A DNA stretch of 64,000 bases. Origin: Pelagibacterium lacus (GTDB taxonomy: Bacteria > Pseudomonadota > Alphaproteobacteria > Rhizobiales > Devosiaceae). Positions within the stretch are counted from its first letter, which is position 1, and every line of letters begins with the position of its first letter. This document shows positions 27,314-36,541 of the stretch, one piece after another. The position numbers were made by a program, and so were the translations under genes. The notes under the pieces were generated by a model. The model did no database searches and was not told the origin of the DNA. It was given only the letters and a program-made list of their open reading frames with translations. The stretch covers positions 124,001 through 188,000 of the forward strand of contig NZ_QQNH01000003.1 of NCBI RefSeq assembly GCF_003345525.1, in the 5' to 3' direction.

Positions 27314-29372
27314 AAAGCTCGATGCTGCCCCGCGTTTCGACCATCACGCCGGGCGGGCCGATAGTCTCGGCACCGAATATGACGGCGAGGGCACCAATTT
27401 CGCGCTGTTTTCGGACCACGCCACGCGGGTGGAGCTGTGCCTCTTCGACCCCGAAGGCAAGACCGAGATTCACCGCCTCGACCTGCCGGCCATGGAGGGC
27501 GGCATCTGGTTCGGCTATCTCCCCGGCATCGGACCCGGCCAGGTCTATGGCTATCGCGTGCACGGCCCCTACGCCCCCGAGGAGGGCCACAGGTTCAACC
27601 CCAACAAGCTGCTGCTCGATCCCTATGCCCGCGAGATCAAGGGCGAGATCGTGTGGGACGACGCGCTGCACGGCTATCGCATCGGCGAGGACGACCTCTC
27701 CTTCGACGAACGCGATAGCGCGCCCTTCATGCCCAAGGCCGTGGTCGCCGATACCCATTTCGACTGGGACACAGACGATGTGCTCCGCAACCGCTGGCAG
27801 GATACGGTGCTTTACGAGGCCCATGTGCGCGGGCTGACCATGCAGCACCCCGGAGTGCCGGAAAAGCTGCGCGGCACCTTTGCCGGGCTGGGGACCGAGC
27901 CGATCGTCTCTCACCTCAAATCTATCGGGGTCTCCGCCATCGAACTGCTGCCGGTGCATGCCTTCGCCAATGACCGCTATCTGGTCGACAAGGGATTGTC
28001 GAACTATTGGGGCTATTCCACCCTGGCCTTCTTCGCGCCGCACGCGCCCTATCTCCACACCGGGCAGATCCGCGAGGTCAAGCACGCCGTGCGCCAGTTC
28101 CACGCGGCGGGGATCGAGGTCATCCTCGACGTGGTGTTCAACCACACCGCCGAGGGCAACGAACAGGGTCCGACCCTGTCGTTCCGGGGCATCGACAATG
28201 CCAGCTACTACCTGCTTTCGCCGGAAAACCCCCGCCACAGCTTCGATACCACCGGCACCGGCAACACGCTCAACGTCGCCCATCCCATGGTGTTGCGCAT
28301 GGTGCTCGACAGCCTGCGCTACTGGGTGCAGGCCATGCATGTGGACGGCTTCCGCTTCGACCTCGCCTCGACGCTGGGGCGCGAATCGGAAGGCTTCGAG
28401 CGCGACGGCTCCTTCTTCAACGCCCTGCGGCAGGACCCGGTGCTGGCCGGGGTCAAGCTCATCGCCGAACCCTGGGACGTGGGCGATGGCGGCTATCAGG
28501 TGGGCGGCTACCGCTGGCCGTTCCGGGAGTGGAACGACAAGTTCCGCGACGACACCCGTGCCTTCTGGCGCAAGGACCCGGGCATCCTGCCGGCCCTCTC
28601 CGAGCGGCTGGCCGGCTCGCCCGTCCAGTTCAACCACAGCCACCGCCCGGGGACCTCGAGCGTCAATTTCGTCGCCGCCCATGACGGGTTCACCCTATGG
28701 GACACGCTGAGCTACAACGACAAGCACAACGAGGCCAATGGCGAGGATAATCAGGACGGCCACGACAACAACCTCTCCGACAATATGGGGGCGGAGGGGG
28801 AGACCGATGACGAGGGGATCGTCGCGGCCCGCATCCGCCGCGCCCGCGCCATGCTGGCGACGACGCTGCTGAGCCAGGGCGTGCCGATGATCCTGGCCGG
28901 CGACGAGTTCGGCAATTCCCAGGGCGGCAACAACAATGCCTATTGCCAGGACAACGAGATTTCCTGGCTCGACTGGGCGCGGGCGCGCCCCGAACTGCAG
29001 CAGGCCATGGCGGCCTTGGCCGCCTTCCGTGCCGAGACGCAGATGTCCAAGGCGCGCTTCACCGTGGCCGAAACCGACGAACCCGACATCCAGCCCACCG
29101 CGCAATGGCTGCATCCGCGCGGCGGCGCCATGGGCGAGGAGGATTGGCAGGATGCCCAATTGCGCTCCATGGGCCTTTATCTGTGCGCAGGCCAGGGGCG
29201 GGACGTGCTGATCCTCGTCAATGCGGGCGACGACGCCGAATTCGCCCTGCCGGAGGGCGAATGGATCCTGCGGATCGACACGGCGCGCGATGCGGTGGGC
29301 TGCGAGGAGCCCGTCTCAGGCACCATCCCCATCTCCTGGCAGTCGGTCCTGGCGCTGGTCCCGCCGCAATAA
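27306..29372 (+). CDS. glgX: Glycogen debranching enzyme GlgX
   Basis: A 688-residue GH13 subfamily 11 protein with an N-terminal CBM48 domain (about 20-120) and a TIM-barrel catalytic domain. The catalytic residues are visible: Asp 352 in DGFRFDLAS, Glu 388 in LIAEPWD and Asp 460 in AAHDGFTL. It hydrolyses alpha-1,6 branches left by phosphorylase. Overlap with glgC suggests translational coupling. The pairing of synthesis and breakdown genes in one operon is common for glycogen loci. Confidence 0.95.
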   Translation: MHKKLDAAPRFDHHAGRADSLGTEYDGEGTNFALFSDHATRVELCLFDPEGKTEIHRLDLPAMEGGIWFGYLPGIGPGQVYGYRVHGPYAPEEGHRFNPNKLLLDPYAREIKGEIVWDDALHGYRIGEDDLSFDERDSAPFMPKAVVADTHFDWDTDDVLRNRWQDTVLYEAHVRGLTMQHPGVPEKLRGTFAGLGTEPIVSHLKSIGVSAIELLPVHAFANDRYLVDKGLSNYWGYSTLAFFAPHAPYLHTGQIREVKHAVRQFHAAGIEVILDVVFNHTAEGNEQGPTLSFRGIDNASYYLLSPENPRHSFDTTGTGNTLNVAHPMVLRMVLDSLRYWVQAMHVDGFRFDLASTLGRESEGFERDGSFFNALRQDPVLAGVKLIAEPWDVGDGGYQVGGYRWPFREWNDKFRDDTRAFWRKDPGILPALSERLAGSPVQFNHSHRPGTSSVNFVAAHDGFTLWDTLSYNDKHNEANGEDNQDGHDNNLSDNMGAEGETDDEGIVAARIRRARAMLATTLLSQGVPMILAGDEFGNSQGGNNNAYCQDNEISWLDWARARPELQQAMAALAAFRAETQMSKARFTVAETDEPDIQPTAQWLHPRGGAMGEEDWQDAQLRSMGLYLCAGQGRDVLILVNAGDDAEFALPEGEWILRIDTARDAVGCEEPVSGTIPISWQSVLALVPPQ

Positions 29373-29462
29373 TGGCCGGGGAAGGGCCCTCAAGCCCTTG
29401 GACAGCGGCGCCCCGAACCGGGTAGGCTAAGGCTTTCCGCCTTGGCATGGGAGACTTAACCA

Positions 29463-30338
29463 ATGAACAGGGAACTCAGCCTCTCCGGCCCGCTGGTCGA
29501 TACGTCCTGGCTCGACAGCCGGTTGGCTCATCCCGATCTGGTCATCCTCGACGCCAGCTGGTATCTCCCCGATGCCGGGCGCGACGGCGCCGCCGAATTC
29601 GAGATCGAGCGCATCGCCGGCGCGCGCTTCTTCGATTTCAATACGCGCTTCGCCGATCCCGATACCGACCTGCCGCATATGCTGCCCTCGGCCGCGCGGT
29701 TCGAGACCGAGGCGCGCAAGCTCGGCATCAGCCAAACGAGCGTCATCGTCTGCTATGATGGCGCGGGGATTTTTTCCGCCCCGCGCGCCTGGTGGATGTT
29801 CAAGGCCATGGGCCATGACGCGGTGGCGGTGCTCGATGGCGGCTTTCCGGCCTGGAAGCGCCGGGGCGGAGCACTCGAATCCGGCAAGCCCGCCACCCCG
29901 CAACCGGGCGATTTCATCGCCCGGCCCGATCCGGCCCGCATCGCCGGCCTCGAAAGGGTGGACAAAACCCTGCGCTCCGGCGGGGCGAATATCCTCGATG
30001 CGCGCGGCGCCGCCCGCTTTGCCGGCACGGTCCCCGAGCCGCGCCCCGGCCTGCGCGCCGGCCATATGCCGGGCGCGGCCAATCTCCCCTATACCGAACT
30101 GCTCGCCGAGGGGCGTTTCAAGGACGCTGCGGACCTGCGCGACCTGCTCGGGAAGAAGGGCGTTACCGGCGACGAGCCGGTGATCACCACCTGTGGGTCC
30201 GGCGTCACCGCCTCGGTCCTCGCGCTGGGCATCGAGCAGGCCGGCCTGCCGCCCGCCGCGGTCTATGACGGGTCTTGGGCCGAATGGGGCGCACGGGACG
30301 ACCTGCCGCTCGCCACCGGCAGCGACGGCAAGCCGTAA
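29463..30338 (+). CDS. sseA: 3-mercaptopyruvate sulfurtransferase
   Basis: A 291-residue protein with two rhodanese domains (about 10-140 and 165-285). Only the second is catalytic, with Cys 244 in the loop CGSGVTAS. The CGSGVT(A/S) loop is diagnostic for mercaptopyruvate rather than thiosulfate as sulfur donor. The N-terminal DTSWLDSRL and substrate-binding Arg residues fit SseA. It is cytosolic, convergent with the downstream luciferase-like gene. Confidence 0.92.
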   Translation: MNRELSLSGPLVDTSWLDSRLAHPDLVILDASWYLPDAGRDGAAEFEIERIAGARFFDFNTRFADPDTDLPHMLPSAARFETEARKLGISQTSVIVCYDGAGIFSAPRAWWMFKAMGHDAVAVLDGGFPAWKRRGGALESGKPATPQPGDFIARPDPARIAGLERVDKTLRSGGANILDARGAARFAGTVPEPRPGLRAGHMPGAANLPYTELLAEGRFKDAADLRDLLGKKGVTGDEPVITTCGSGVTASVLALGIEQAGLPPAAVYDGSWAEWGARDDLPLATGSDGKP

Positions 30339-30355
30339 AGCCCCGCAGGGCCGCC

Positions 30356-31360
30356 CTATTGTCCGGCCCGGGCCCTGAGGCGCGGCAGGATGTGCTGGCT
30401 GTAGAGCGCCATGAAGCGGTCCTGGTCGGCACCGGGGGCATGAAACACCAGATGGTCGAAGCCCAGCTCGGCATAGTGCCAGATGCGCTCCACATGCTCG
30501 TCGGGGTCCGAGGATACGATCCAGCGCTTGGCCACCCTCTCGATGGGCAGGGCGTCGGCCAGCTTTTCCATTTCCAGCGGGTCCTCGACGCTCATCTTTT
30601 CCTCCGGCGTCAGCGCCAGCGCGCCCCAGAACCGTGTGTCCTCGAGCGCCCGCCCGGGATCGGTGTCGAAGGAGACCTTGACCTCGATCATCCGCTCGAA
30701 GGGCTTTTGCGGATCGGCCGCCTCGGCAAGCCCGGCTTCCAGATTGGGGATCAGGGTTTCGGTGTAAAGGGTCTCGGCCTTGCCCGAGGTGCAGATGAAG
30801 CCGTCGCCGGCCCGGCCGGCATATTTGGCCGTTTGCGGCCCGGCCGCTGCGACATAGATCGGCACCGGCTTTTCCGGCCGGTCATAGATGGTGGCCTGCT
30901 CGGTGCGATAATACTCGCCCTCGAAATCGACCCGCTCCCCGGCCCATAGCGTGCGCATCAGCGTTACCGCCTCGCGCAGGCGGGCGAAGCGCTCCTTGGG
31001 CGAGGGCCACTCCATGCCGGTCGCCGGCACCTCGTTGAGCGATTCCCCGGTGCCGATCCCCAGGATCACCCGGTCGGGATAGAGCTGGCCCAGCGTCGCA
31101 AAGGCCTGCGCCACGATGGAGGGATGATGGCGGAAGGTCGGGGTGAGAACGCTGGTCCCCATGGTGATGGTCGAGGTGCTGGCCCCCAGCGCCCCGAGCC
31201 AGGCGAGGGAAAAGGGCGCATGCCCGCCCGTATGCCGCCAGGGCTGGAAGTGATCGCTGATGAAGACGGAATCGAACCCGGCCTTTTCCGCCGCGATGCC
31301 GAAGCCGAGAAGCGCGGAGGGGCTGAACTGCTCGGCCGAAGCCTTGTATCCGAAACGCAT
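30356..31360 (-). CDS. F420-dependent glucose-6-phosphate dehydrogenase-like LLM oxidoreductase
   Basis: A 334-residue luciferase-like monooxygenase-fold protein. Its N-terminal half ([64 protein letters not shown]) closely follows actinobacterial F420-dependent glucose-6-phosphate dehydrogenase from memory of that family. The residues around GTGESLNE and SDHFQPW are those near the F420 and active site His. The substrate in this organism is unknown, and no F420 biosynthesis gene is in the window. A flavin-using relative cannot be excluded. Confidence 0.8.
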   Translation of the reverse strand: MRFGYKASAEQFSPSALLGFGIAAEKAGFDSVFISDHFQPWRHTGGHAPFSLAWLGALGASTSTITMGTSVLTPTFRHHPSIVAQAFATLGQLYPDRVILGIGTGESLNEVPATGMEWPSPKERFARLREAVTLMRTLWAGERVDFEGEYYRTEQATIYDRPEKPVPIYVAAAGPQTAKYAGRAGDGFICTSGKAETLYTETLIPNLEAGLAEAADPQKPFERMIEVKVSFDTDPGRALEDTRFWGALALTPEEKMSVEDPLEMEKLADALPIERVAKRWIVSSDPDEHVERIWHYAELGFDHLVFHAPGADQDRFMALYSQHILPRLRARAGQ

Positions 31361-31585
31361 GATGGGCCCTTTGTCGTTTTATCGCTGCCGGCCGGACTGC
31401 TGCCGGCCCGAGGTGATCCTGCCCTGTCGCGGCCGGCTCGGAAAGCCCCCTCTCGCCCATCGGCCAAAGGGAACGATAATGTGTGTGCAAAAGGGGTTTT
31501 TGAGAAAACCGTTCTCTTTTCCCGCTCCCCGCGGGCACGGCAAATGGACTAAGGTCCCGCCAAAATCGTCTTGGAGGACTTTTCG

Positions 31586-32857
31586 ATGAAGCTCGATACC
31601 ATTGCCCTGCACCATGGCTATACGCCCGAAGCCACGACCCGGTCGGCGGCGGTGCCCATCTACCAGACCACGTCCTATACCTTCGACAACACCCAGCATG
31701 GCGCGGACCTGTTCGACCTCAAGGTCGAAGGCAATATCTATACCCGCATTATGAACCCCACCAATGCGGTGCTGGAACAGCGCGTGGCGGCCATGGAGGG
31801 CGGCATCGGCGCTCTCGCCGTGGCCTCGGGCATGGCGGCGATCACCTATGCCATCCAGACCATTGCCGGTGTGGGCGACAATATCGTTTCGGTGAGCCAG
31901 CTCTATGGCGGCACCTATAATCTGTTCATGCATTCGCTGCCGCGCCAGGGCATCGAGGTGCGCATGGCCAAGGGCGACGATTTCGAGGCCTTCGACCGGC
32001 TGATCGACGCCAACACCAAGGCGGTGTTCTGCGAATCCATCGGCAACCCGGCCGGCAATATGGTCGATATCGAAAAGCTCGCCGAGATCGCCCATCGCCA
32101 TGGGGTTCCGCTGATCGTCGACAACACCGTCGCCACGCCCTATCTGTGCCGCCCCTTCGATCTGGGCGCCGATATCGTCGTGCACGCGCTGACCAAATAT
32201 ATCGGCGGGCACGGCAATTCTATCGGCGGCATCATCGTCGATTCCGGCAAGTTCGACTGGGTGGCCAACAAGGACCGCTTCCCCATCCTCAATGAGCCCG
32301 ATGCCTCCTATCACGGCGTGGTCTATACCGAGGCGCTGGGAGCCGCGGCCTATATCGGGCGCTGCCGCGTGGCACCGCTGCGCAATACCGGCGCGGCGCT
32401 CGCCCCGCAAAACGCCTTCCTCATCCTCATGGGGCTGGAGACCCTGGGCCTGCGCATCCAGCGCCATTGCGAAAACGCCCTGGCGCTGGCGCAATATCTC
32501 GAAAACCATCCCAAGGTGAACTGGGTCAATTATGCCGGGCTCGCCTCGAGCCCCTACAAGGCCATTTGCGACCGGCTCTACAAGGGCAAGGCCTCGGGCA
32601 TCGTCAGCTTCGGGGTCAAGGGCGGCCGCGAGGCCGGGGGCCGGTTCATCGACAATCTCAAGATGATCTACCGGCTGGTCAATATCGGCGACGCCAAGTC
32701 GCTGGCCTGCCATCCCGCCACCACCACCCATCGCCAGCTCAGCCCCCAGGAACTGGAGGAAGCCGGCGTCTCGGAAGACCTCGTCCGCATCTCGGTGGGC
32801 ATCGAGGATATCGAGGACATCATCGCCGATGTCGAGCAGGCGCTCGCCGCGGTCTGA
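31586..32857 (+). CDS. metY: O-acetylhomoserine sulfhydrylase
   Basis: A 423-residue PLP enzyme that makes homocysteine from O-acetylhomoserine and sulfide. The PLP lysine lies in VVHALTKYIGGHGNSIGG, and the long insertion RFPILNEPDASYHGVVY is typical of MetY as opposed to MetB/MetC/MetZ. The C-terminal SLACHPATTTHRQLS is also conserved. GGAGG lies eight bases before ATG 31586. The 225-bp leader was checked for a SAM-II type riboswitch and none was evident. Confidence 0.95.
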   Translation: MKLDTIALHHGYTPEATTRSAAVPIYQTTSYTFDNTQHGADLFDLKVEGNIYTRIMNPTNAVLEQRVAAMEGGIGALAVASGMAAITYAIQTIAGVGDNIVSVSQLYGGTYNLFMHSLPRQGIEVRMAKGDDFEAFDRLIDANTKAVFCESIGNPAGNMVDIEKLAEIAHRHGVPLIVDNTVATPYLCRPFDLGADIVVHALTKYIGGHGNSIGGIIVDSGKFDWVANKDRFPILNEPDASYHGVVYTEALGAAAYIGRCRVAPLRNTGAALAPQNAFLILMGLETLGLRIQRHCENALALAQYLENHPKVNWVNYAGLASSPYKAICDRLYKGKASGIVSFGVKGGREAGGRFIDNLKMIYRLVNIGDAKSLACHPATTTHRQLSPQELEEAGVSEDLVRISVGIEDIEDIIADVEQALAAV

Positions 32858-32871
32858 TTGTAACCCCATGA

Positions 32872-32900
32872 GAAAGGCCCGCTTTGCGGGCCTTTCCTTC
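32872..32900. terminator. Bidirectional terminator between metY and nnrU
   Basis: GAAAGGCCCGC (32872-32882) and GCGGGCCTTTC (32886-32896) form a perfect 11-bp stem with loop TTT. It sits between convergent genes with T-rich sequence on the plus side and serves metY, possibly also nnrU. Confidence 0.85.
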
Positions 32901-33589
32901 TAAAAGCCGGTGGAGGTTAGTGGATCGACGCCGAACAGGGCTGCATGGCCGCCATGGAGCAGCCAGGCGCTGAGCCCGGCGGCCAGAAGCGCGGCGATCA
33001 CCATCGGCAGGTCGATCCGCAAACGCGTGCGCCCCTGCGCCATGGCGAGGAAGGGGATCACCGAACTGGTCGCGGCGAGAGCGTCCCAGCGCGCGCCCAG
33101 CTTGCGCCGGGCCCGCCGGTCCCCCAGCGCAAATCCCGCCGCCGCAAGCGCCGCCATGCTCCCGAACAGCAGCACCGACCGCAGATCGCCATTGGGCGGA
33201 ATGTGCGAAAGGGCCCAGAGCAGCGCCCCCCAGAACACCGGATGCCGCGTGATGCGGGCAATGCCGCTGCGCGTGTCCGTTGCGCCCGGCCGCAGGCTGA
33301 GCGAGAGTGGATTGGGCGAGATGAGGCCGGCCACCAGCAGGAACAGCGCCACCGGCATCAGCCCGATCGTCACCCAGGCCTGCCAGCCCGCCATCGGCCA
33401 CAGGACCACCACCGGCGCCCAGAGCGTCGCGAGGATCAGCCAGATGAGGGTAAGGGTCGAAAGGACCGAATGGAGGGCGATATAGCCCGGTCGGCCCAGC
33501 CGCTCGATCATCCTGTCGCGCATGCCGGGGATCACCGGGATGAGATGGAGGATCAGGAACACCGCAAGCGCCAGGGCGAGATGCAACAT
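32900..33589 (-). CDS. nnrU: NnrU family membrane protein
   Basis: A 229-residue protein with about six membrane helices. The motif GIARITRHPVFWGALLWALSH and the start HLALALAVFLILHLIP are typical of NnrU, a membrane protein linked to nitric oxide and nitrite metabolism in denitrifiers and related to isoprenylcysteine methyltransferase-like proteins. Its biochemical role is unknown. It is divergent from nnrS, as expected for the pair. No FNR/NnrR-type box was seen in the 170-bp spacer. Confidence 0.88.
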   Translation of the reverse strand: MLHLALALAVFLILHLIPVIPGMRDRMIERLGRPGYIALHSVLSTLTLIWLILATLWAPVVVLWPMAGWQAWVTIGLMPVALFLLVAGLISPNPLSLSLRPGATDTRSGIARITRHPVFWGALLWALSHIPPNGDLRSVLLFGSMAALAAAGFALGDRRARRKLGARWDALAATSSVIPFLAMAQGRTRLRIDLPMVIAALLAAGLSAWLLHGGHAALFGVDPLTSTGF

Positions 33590-33762
33590 GGTCAGTCATT
33601 CTTCCATTGCCGGGCGGGCTTGCCGCTGAGCCTATGCGGGGCCCGGGGTTCGATCCAGAGCTAACGGGCGCTGCGACACGATGTCCATGCGCGCACCTTG
33701 CGCCCGATCGTGGAGAGGCACATCCTATAGGCCAGCAAGGGCACGATCGAACGAGTGGCGTG

Positions 33763-34977
33763 GTGAAACTCTTTTTCCAGCGCATGGCGAGCGGCGGCAT
33801 CCCCCGCGGCGTGGCGCAAACGGGGCCGGCCATCCTCTCCTATGGCTTCCGGCCGTTCTTCCTCGCGGCCGGCCTATGGGCGATCGCCGCCATGGCCCTC
33901 TGGATCGCCGCGCTGACCTATGGCCTCGCCATCGGCGGCAGCCTGGGCGCGGTCCATTGGCATGCCCATGAAATGGTGTTCGGCTATACCAGCGCCGTCC
34001 TGGCCGGCTTCATGCTGACCGCCATCCCCAACTGGACCGGCCGATTGCCGGTCTCCGGGCCGCCGCTTCTGGTCCTGGTGCTGATCTGGCTGGCCGGCCG
34101 CCTGGTCTTTCTCGTGCCCGATCTTCTGGGCGCCGGCGTTTCCCTCATCGTCGAGGCCGCCTTCCTGCCGGCCCTGGCCCTCATCGCCCTGCGCGAGATC
34201 GTCGCCGGCCGCAACTGGAAGAACCTCAAGATCCTCGGGGCCATCCTTGCCCTTGCCGGTGCCGATATCTGGTTTCATGTGCATTTGGCCGGGGGCGGGG
34301 TGCCGGCCGCGCCGCTGCGTCTCGCCATCGGCGCCTGGGTGGTGCTGATCATGCTGGTCGGCGGGCGCATCATCCCCAGCTTCACGCGCAACTGGCTGGC
34401 GCGCCAGGGGAGCAAGAACCTGCCCGCAGCCTTCGGCCGTCTCGATCAGGCCGCCATCCTCATGGCCGCCATCGGCCTCCTCGCCTGGACGGTCTGGCCC
34501 GAGGGGCCCGTAACGGCCGTCCTCTGCGCCGCCGCGGCGCTGATCCATGCCGTGCGGCTGGTCCGCTGGCGTGGATATGCCTGCCTCGCCGAACCTATCG
34601 TCGCCGTGCTGCACGTCGCCTATCTGATGCTGGTGGCCGGCCTCGCCCTCGTCGCGGCCTCGGCCATGGGCTGGCTCGGCTATGAGGCGGCGATCCACCT
34701 CATGCTGATCGGCGCCATCGGCGGCATGACGCTGGCGGTCATGTCCCGCGCGGCGCTGGGGCACACCGGCCGTCCCATACGGGCCAGCCGCCTGACGGTC
34801 CTCGCCTATATCCTCGTCTTTGCCGCCGCCATCGCGCGGCCCCTGGTCGATCTCGCGCCGCAGCACCATATGACGATGCTCGCGGCGAGCGGCATCCTGT
34901 GGGTGCTGGCCTTTTCCGCCTTCACCTGGGTCTATGCCCCGGTCCTGCTCTCGCCCCGCGTGAGGGCTTCCAACTAG
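33763..34977 (+). CDS. nnrS: NnrS family heme-copper membrane protein
   Basis: A 404-residue protein with about 12 membrane helices. The N-terminal signature SYGFRPFFLAAGLWA and HWHAHEMVFGYTSAVLAGF identify NnrS, a heme- and copper-containing protein that protects against nitrosative stress. Histidines in HWHAHE and further on (FHVHLAGG, LGHTGR) can act as heme ligands. The start is uncertain: GTG 33763 and ATG 33784 are candidates, neither with a strong ribosome site. It leads an operon with DUF454, MOSC, DUF488 and an oxidoreductase. Confidence 0.88.
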   Translation: MKLFFQRMASGGIPRGVAQTGPAILSYGFRPFFLAAGLWAIAAMALWIAALTYGLAIGGSLGAVHWHAHEMVFGYTSAVLAGFMLTAIPNWTGRLPVSGPPLLVLVLIWLAGRLVFLVPDLLGAGVSLIVEAAFLPALALIALREIVAGRNWKNLKILGAILALAGADIWFHVHLAGGGVPAAPLRLAIGAWVVLIMLVGGRIIPSFTRNWLARQGSKNLPAAFGRLDQAAILMAAIGLLAWTVWPEGPVTAVLCAAAALIHAVRLVRWRGYACLAEPIVAVLHVAYLMLVAGLALVAASAMGWLGYEAAIHLMLIGAIGGMTLAVMSRAALGHTGRPIRASRLTVLAYILVFAAAIARPLVDLAPQHHMTMLAASGILWVLAFSAFTWVYAPVLLSPRVRASN

Positions 34978-34989
34978 AAAAGCGTGTCC

Positions 34990-35385
34990 ATGCTGCGTCT
35001 CGTCTTCCTCATCCTCGGATTGCTCTGCGTGGGCATCGGCCTGGTCGGCATGGCGGTGCCCATCCTGCCGACCACGCCCTTCCTCCTGCTGGCGGCGCTG
35101 TGCTTTGCTCGCAGTTCGGCGCGGCTGCATGCCTGGCTGCTCGGCCACCGGACGTTCGGCCCGCTGATCCGCGATTGGCAGGCCGAGGGTGCCATCGGCC
35201 CGGGGGCCAAGACCATGGCGCTGGCCAGCATGGCGCTCGCCATCGCCATCACCGTGGCGCTGGCGCTGCCCCTGCATGTCCTGCTGATCCAGGCCCTGGT
35301 GCTGGCCAGCGCGGCGGCCTTCATCCTGTCCCGCCCGGCCCCCACCCGCCGGGACCGGGGCGCGGGCAATCCCGCCAACCCATAG
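34990..35385 (+). CDS. DUF454 (YbaN-like) membrane protein
   Basis: A 131-residue inner-membrane protein of the DUF454/YbaN family. The conserved N-terminal region GLVGMAVPILPTTPFLLLAALCFARSS and the segment HRTFGPLIRDW are present, with three or four helices. It has no known function but is often near denitrification or heme-related genes. It begins 12 bp after nnrS; GTG 34984 is an alternative start. Confidence 0.85.
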   Translation: MLRLVFLILGLLCVGIGLVGMAVPILPTTPFLLLAALCFARSSARLHAWLLGHRTFGPLIRDWQAEGAIGPGAKTMALASMALAIAITVALALPLHVLLIQALVLASAAAFILSRPAPTRRDRGAGNPANP

Positions 35386-35395
35386 GAGCGCTGCG

Positions 35396-36094
35396 ATGCT
35401 GGCGGCGGGCTTCACGACGGCGACCACGCTACTTGTCGGGCGGGCCGTTCCGCTCGCCGGCAGCACGGAGGTGAGCGGCATCGACAAACGGCCGTCGGCC
35501 GGCCCGCTGCATCTGGGGCGCGAGGGCTTCGACGGCGACGAGCAGGGCGACCGCAAGGTGCATGGCGGGCCCGAAAAGGCCGTGCACCATTATGCCGCCG
35601 ATCATTATCCTTACTGGCGGAGCGAACTGGGCCTGCGCCCGGTGCTCGCCACCGCCGGAGCGTTCGGGGAGAACATCTCCGCTGACGGGCTGACCGAGGA
35701 TATGGTCGCGGTGGGTGACGTGTTCCGCCTTGGCACGTCGCTGCTGCAGGTGTCGCAGGGACGACAGCCCTGCTGGAAGCTCAATCTGCGTTTCGGTCAG
35801 CCCGACATGGCGCGGCGGGTGCAACGGACCGGGCGCACGGGCTGGTATTACCGCGTGCTCGAACCCGGCACCGTTACGCCGTGCGACCGGTTGACCCTTG
35901 TCGACCGCGTGGCGCCGGACTGGACCCTCCACCGGCTCTGGCACGTCTTCTATGTCGACCGCCTCGACCGCGAGGCGCTGCGCGGCATGGCCGACCTTGC
36001 GGTCTTGTCCGAGGGGTGGCGGGCCCGCGCGGCGAAACGGCTGCACAGCGGCCGGGTGGAGGACTGGTCCGCGCGGCTCGACGGGCGCAAATGA
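35396..36094 (+). CDS. MOSC domain protein (YiiM-like)
   Basis: A 232-residue protein with a MOSC domain (about 35-165) and a C-terminal three-helix YiiM extension. The conserved Cys is in GRQPCWKLNLRF, and the entry motif HGGPEKAVHHYAADHY is typical. YiiM proteins use molybdenum cofactor to reduce N-hydroxylated compounds such as 6-N-hydroxylaminopurine. It follows the DUF454 gene by 10 bp; a link to nitrogen oxide or N-hydroxy detoxification fits the operon. Confidence 0.9.
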   Translation: MLAAGFTTATTLLVGRAVPLAGSTEVSGIDKRPSAGPLHLGREGFDGDEQGDRKVHGGPEKAVHHYAADHYPYWRSELGLRPVLATAGAFGENISADGLTEDMVAVGDVFRLGTSLLQVSQGRQPCWKLNLRFGQPDMARRVQRTGRTGWYYRVLEPGTVTPCDRLTLVDRVAPDWTLHRLWHVFYVDRLDREALRGMADLAVLSEGWRARAAKRLHSGRVEDWSARLDGRK

Positions 36095-36172
36095 TGGCGA
36101 TGGGCCTTGCCCCATCGGGCCCGCGGGTGGATAACACAAAGAGATGTGAGGCGCGCGAAGGCGCGAACGCCA

Positions 36173-36541
36173 ATGACCGGGAATTCCCCAGCGATCAAGC
36201 GGGCCTATGAGCCGGCCGACAAGGAGGACGGCTACCGGGTGCTGGTCGACCGGCTCTGGCCGCGCGGGCTGCATAAGGACGATGCTGCGCTCGACGAATG
36301 GCTGAAGGACGTGGCCCCCAGCACCGAACTGCGCAAATGGTTCAACCACGATCCCGAACGTTTTCCCGAGTTCCGCCGCCGCTACCGAAAGGAACTGTCG
36401 GACAATCCGGATGTCGAGAAGCTGGCGGCGCTGGCCAAAAAGGGCAAGCTGACGCTGGTCTATTCCGCCCGCGACGAGACGCACAATCAGGCCCGGGTGC
36501 TCGCCGAATATCTGGCGGAGCGGCAGAGGAGCCATAAATGA
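36173..36541 (+). CDS. DUF488 (YeaO-like) protein
   Basis: A 122-residue cytosolic protein of the DUF488 family. It has the characteristic RVLVDRLWPRGLHKDDA, EWLKDVAPSTELRKWFNHDP and LTLVYSARDETHNQA segments. Function is unknown; members often accompany nitrogen-oxide or MOSC genes. An in-frame ATG at 36107 would add 22 poorly matching residues. The stop overlaps the next ATG (ATGA). Confidence 0.88.
   Translation: MTGNSPAIKRAYEPADKEDGYRVLVDRLWPRGLHKDDAALDEWLKDVAPSTELRKWFNHDPERFPEFRRRYRKELSDNPDVEKLAALAKKGKLTLVYSARDETHNQARVLAEYLAERQRSHK

Noticed and set aside
31361-31585. Possible SAM riboswitch before metY
   Set aside because: The SAM-II core (GCTTGCAGCC and downstream pairing) is missing, and the CCGAGG...GCTCGG pair alone is not enough for an SAH aptamer.
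33590-33762. FNR/NnrR box between nnrU and nnrS
   Set aside because: No TTGAT-N4-ATCAA or close variant is visible in the spacer.
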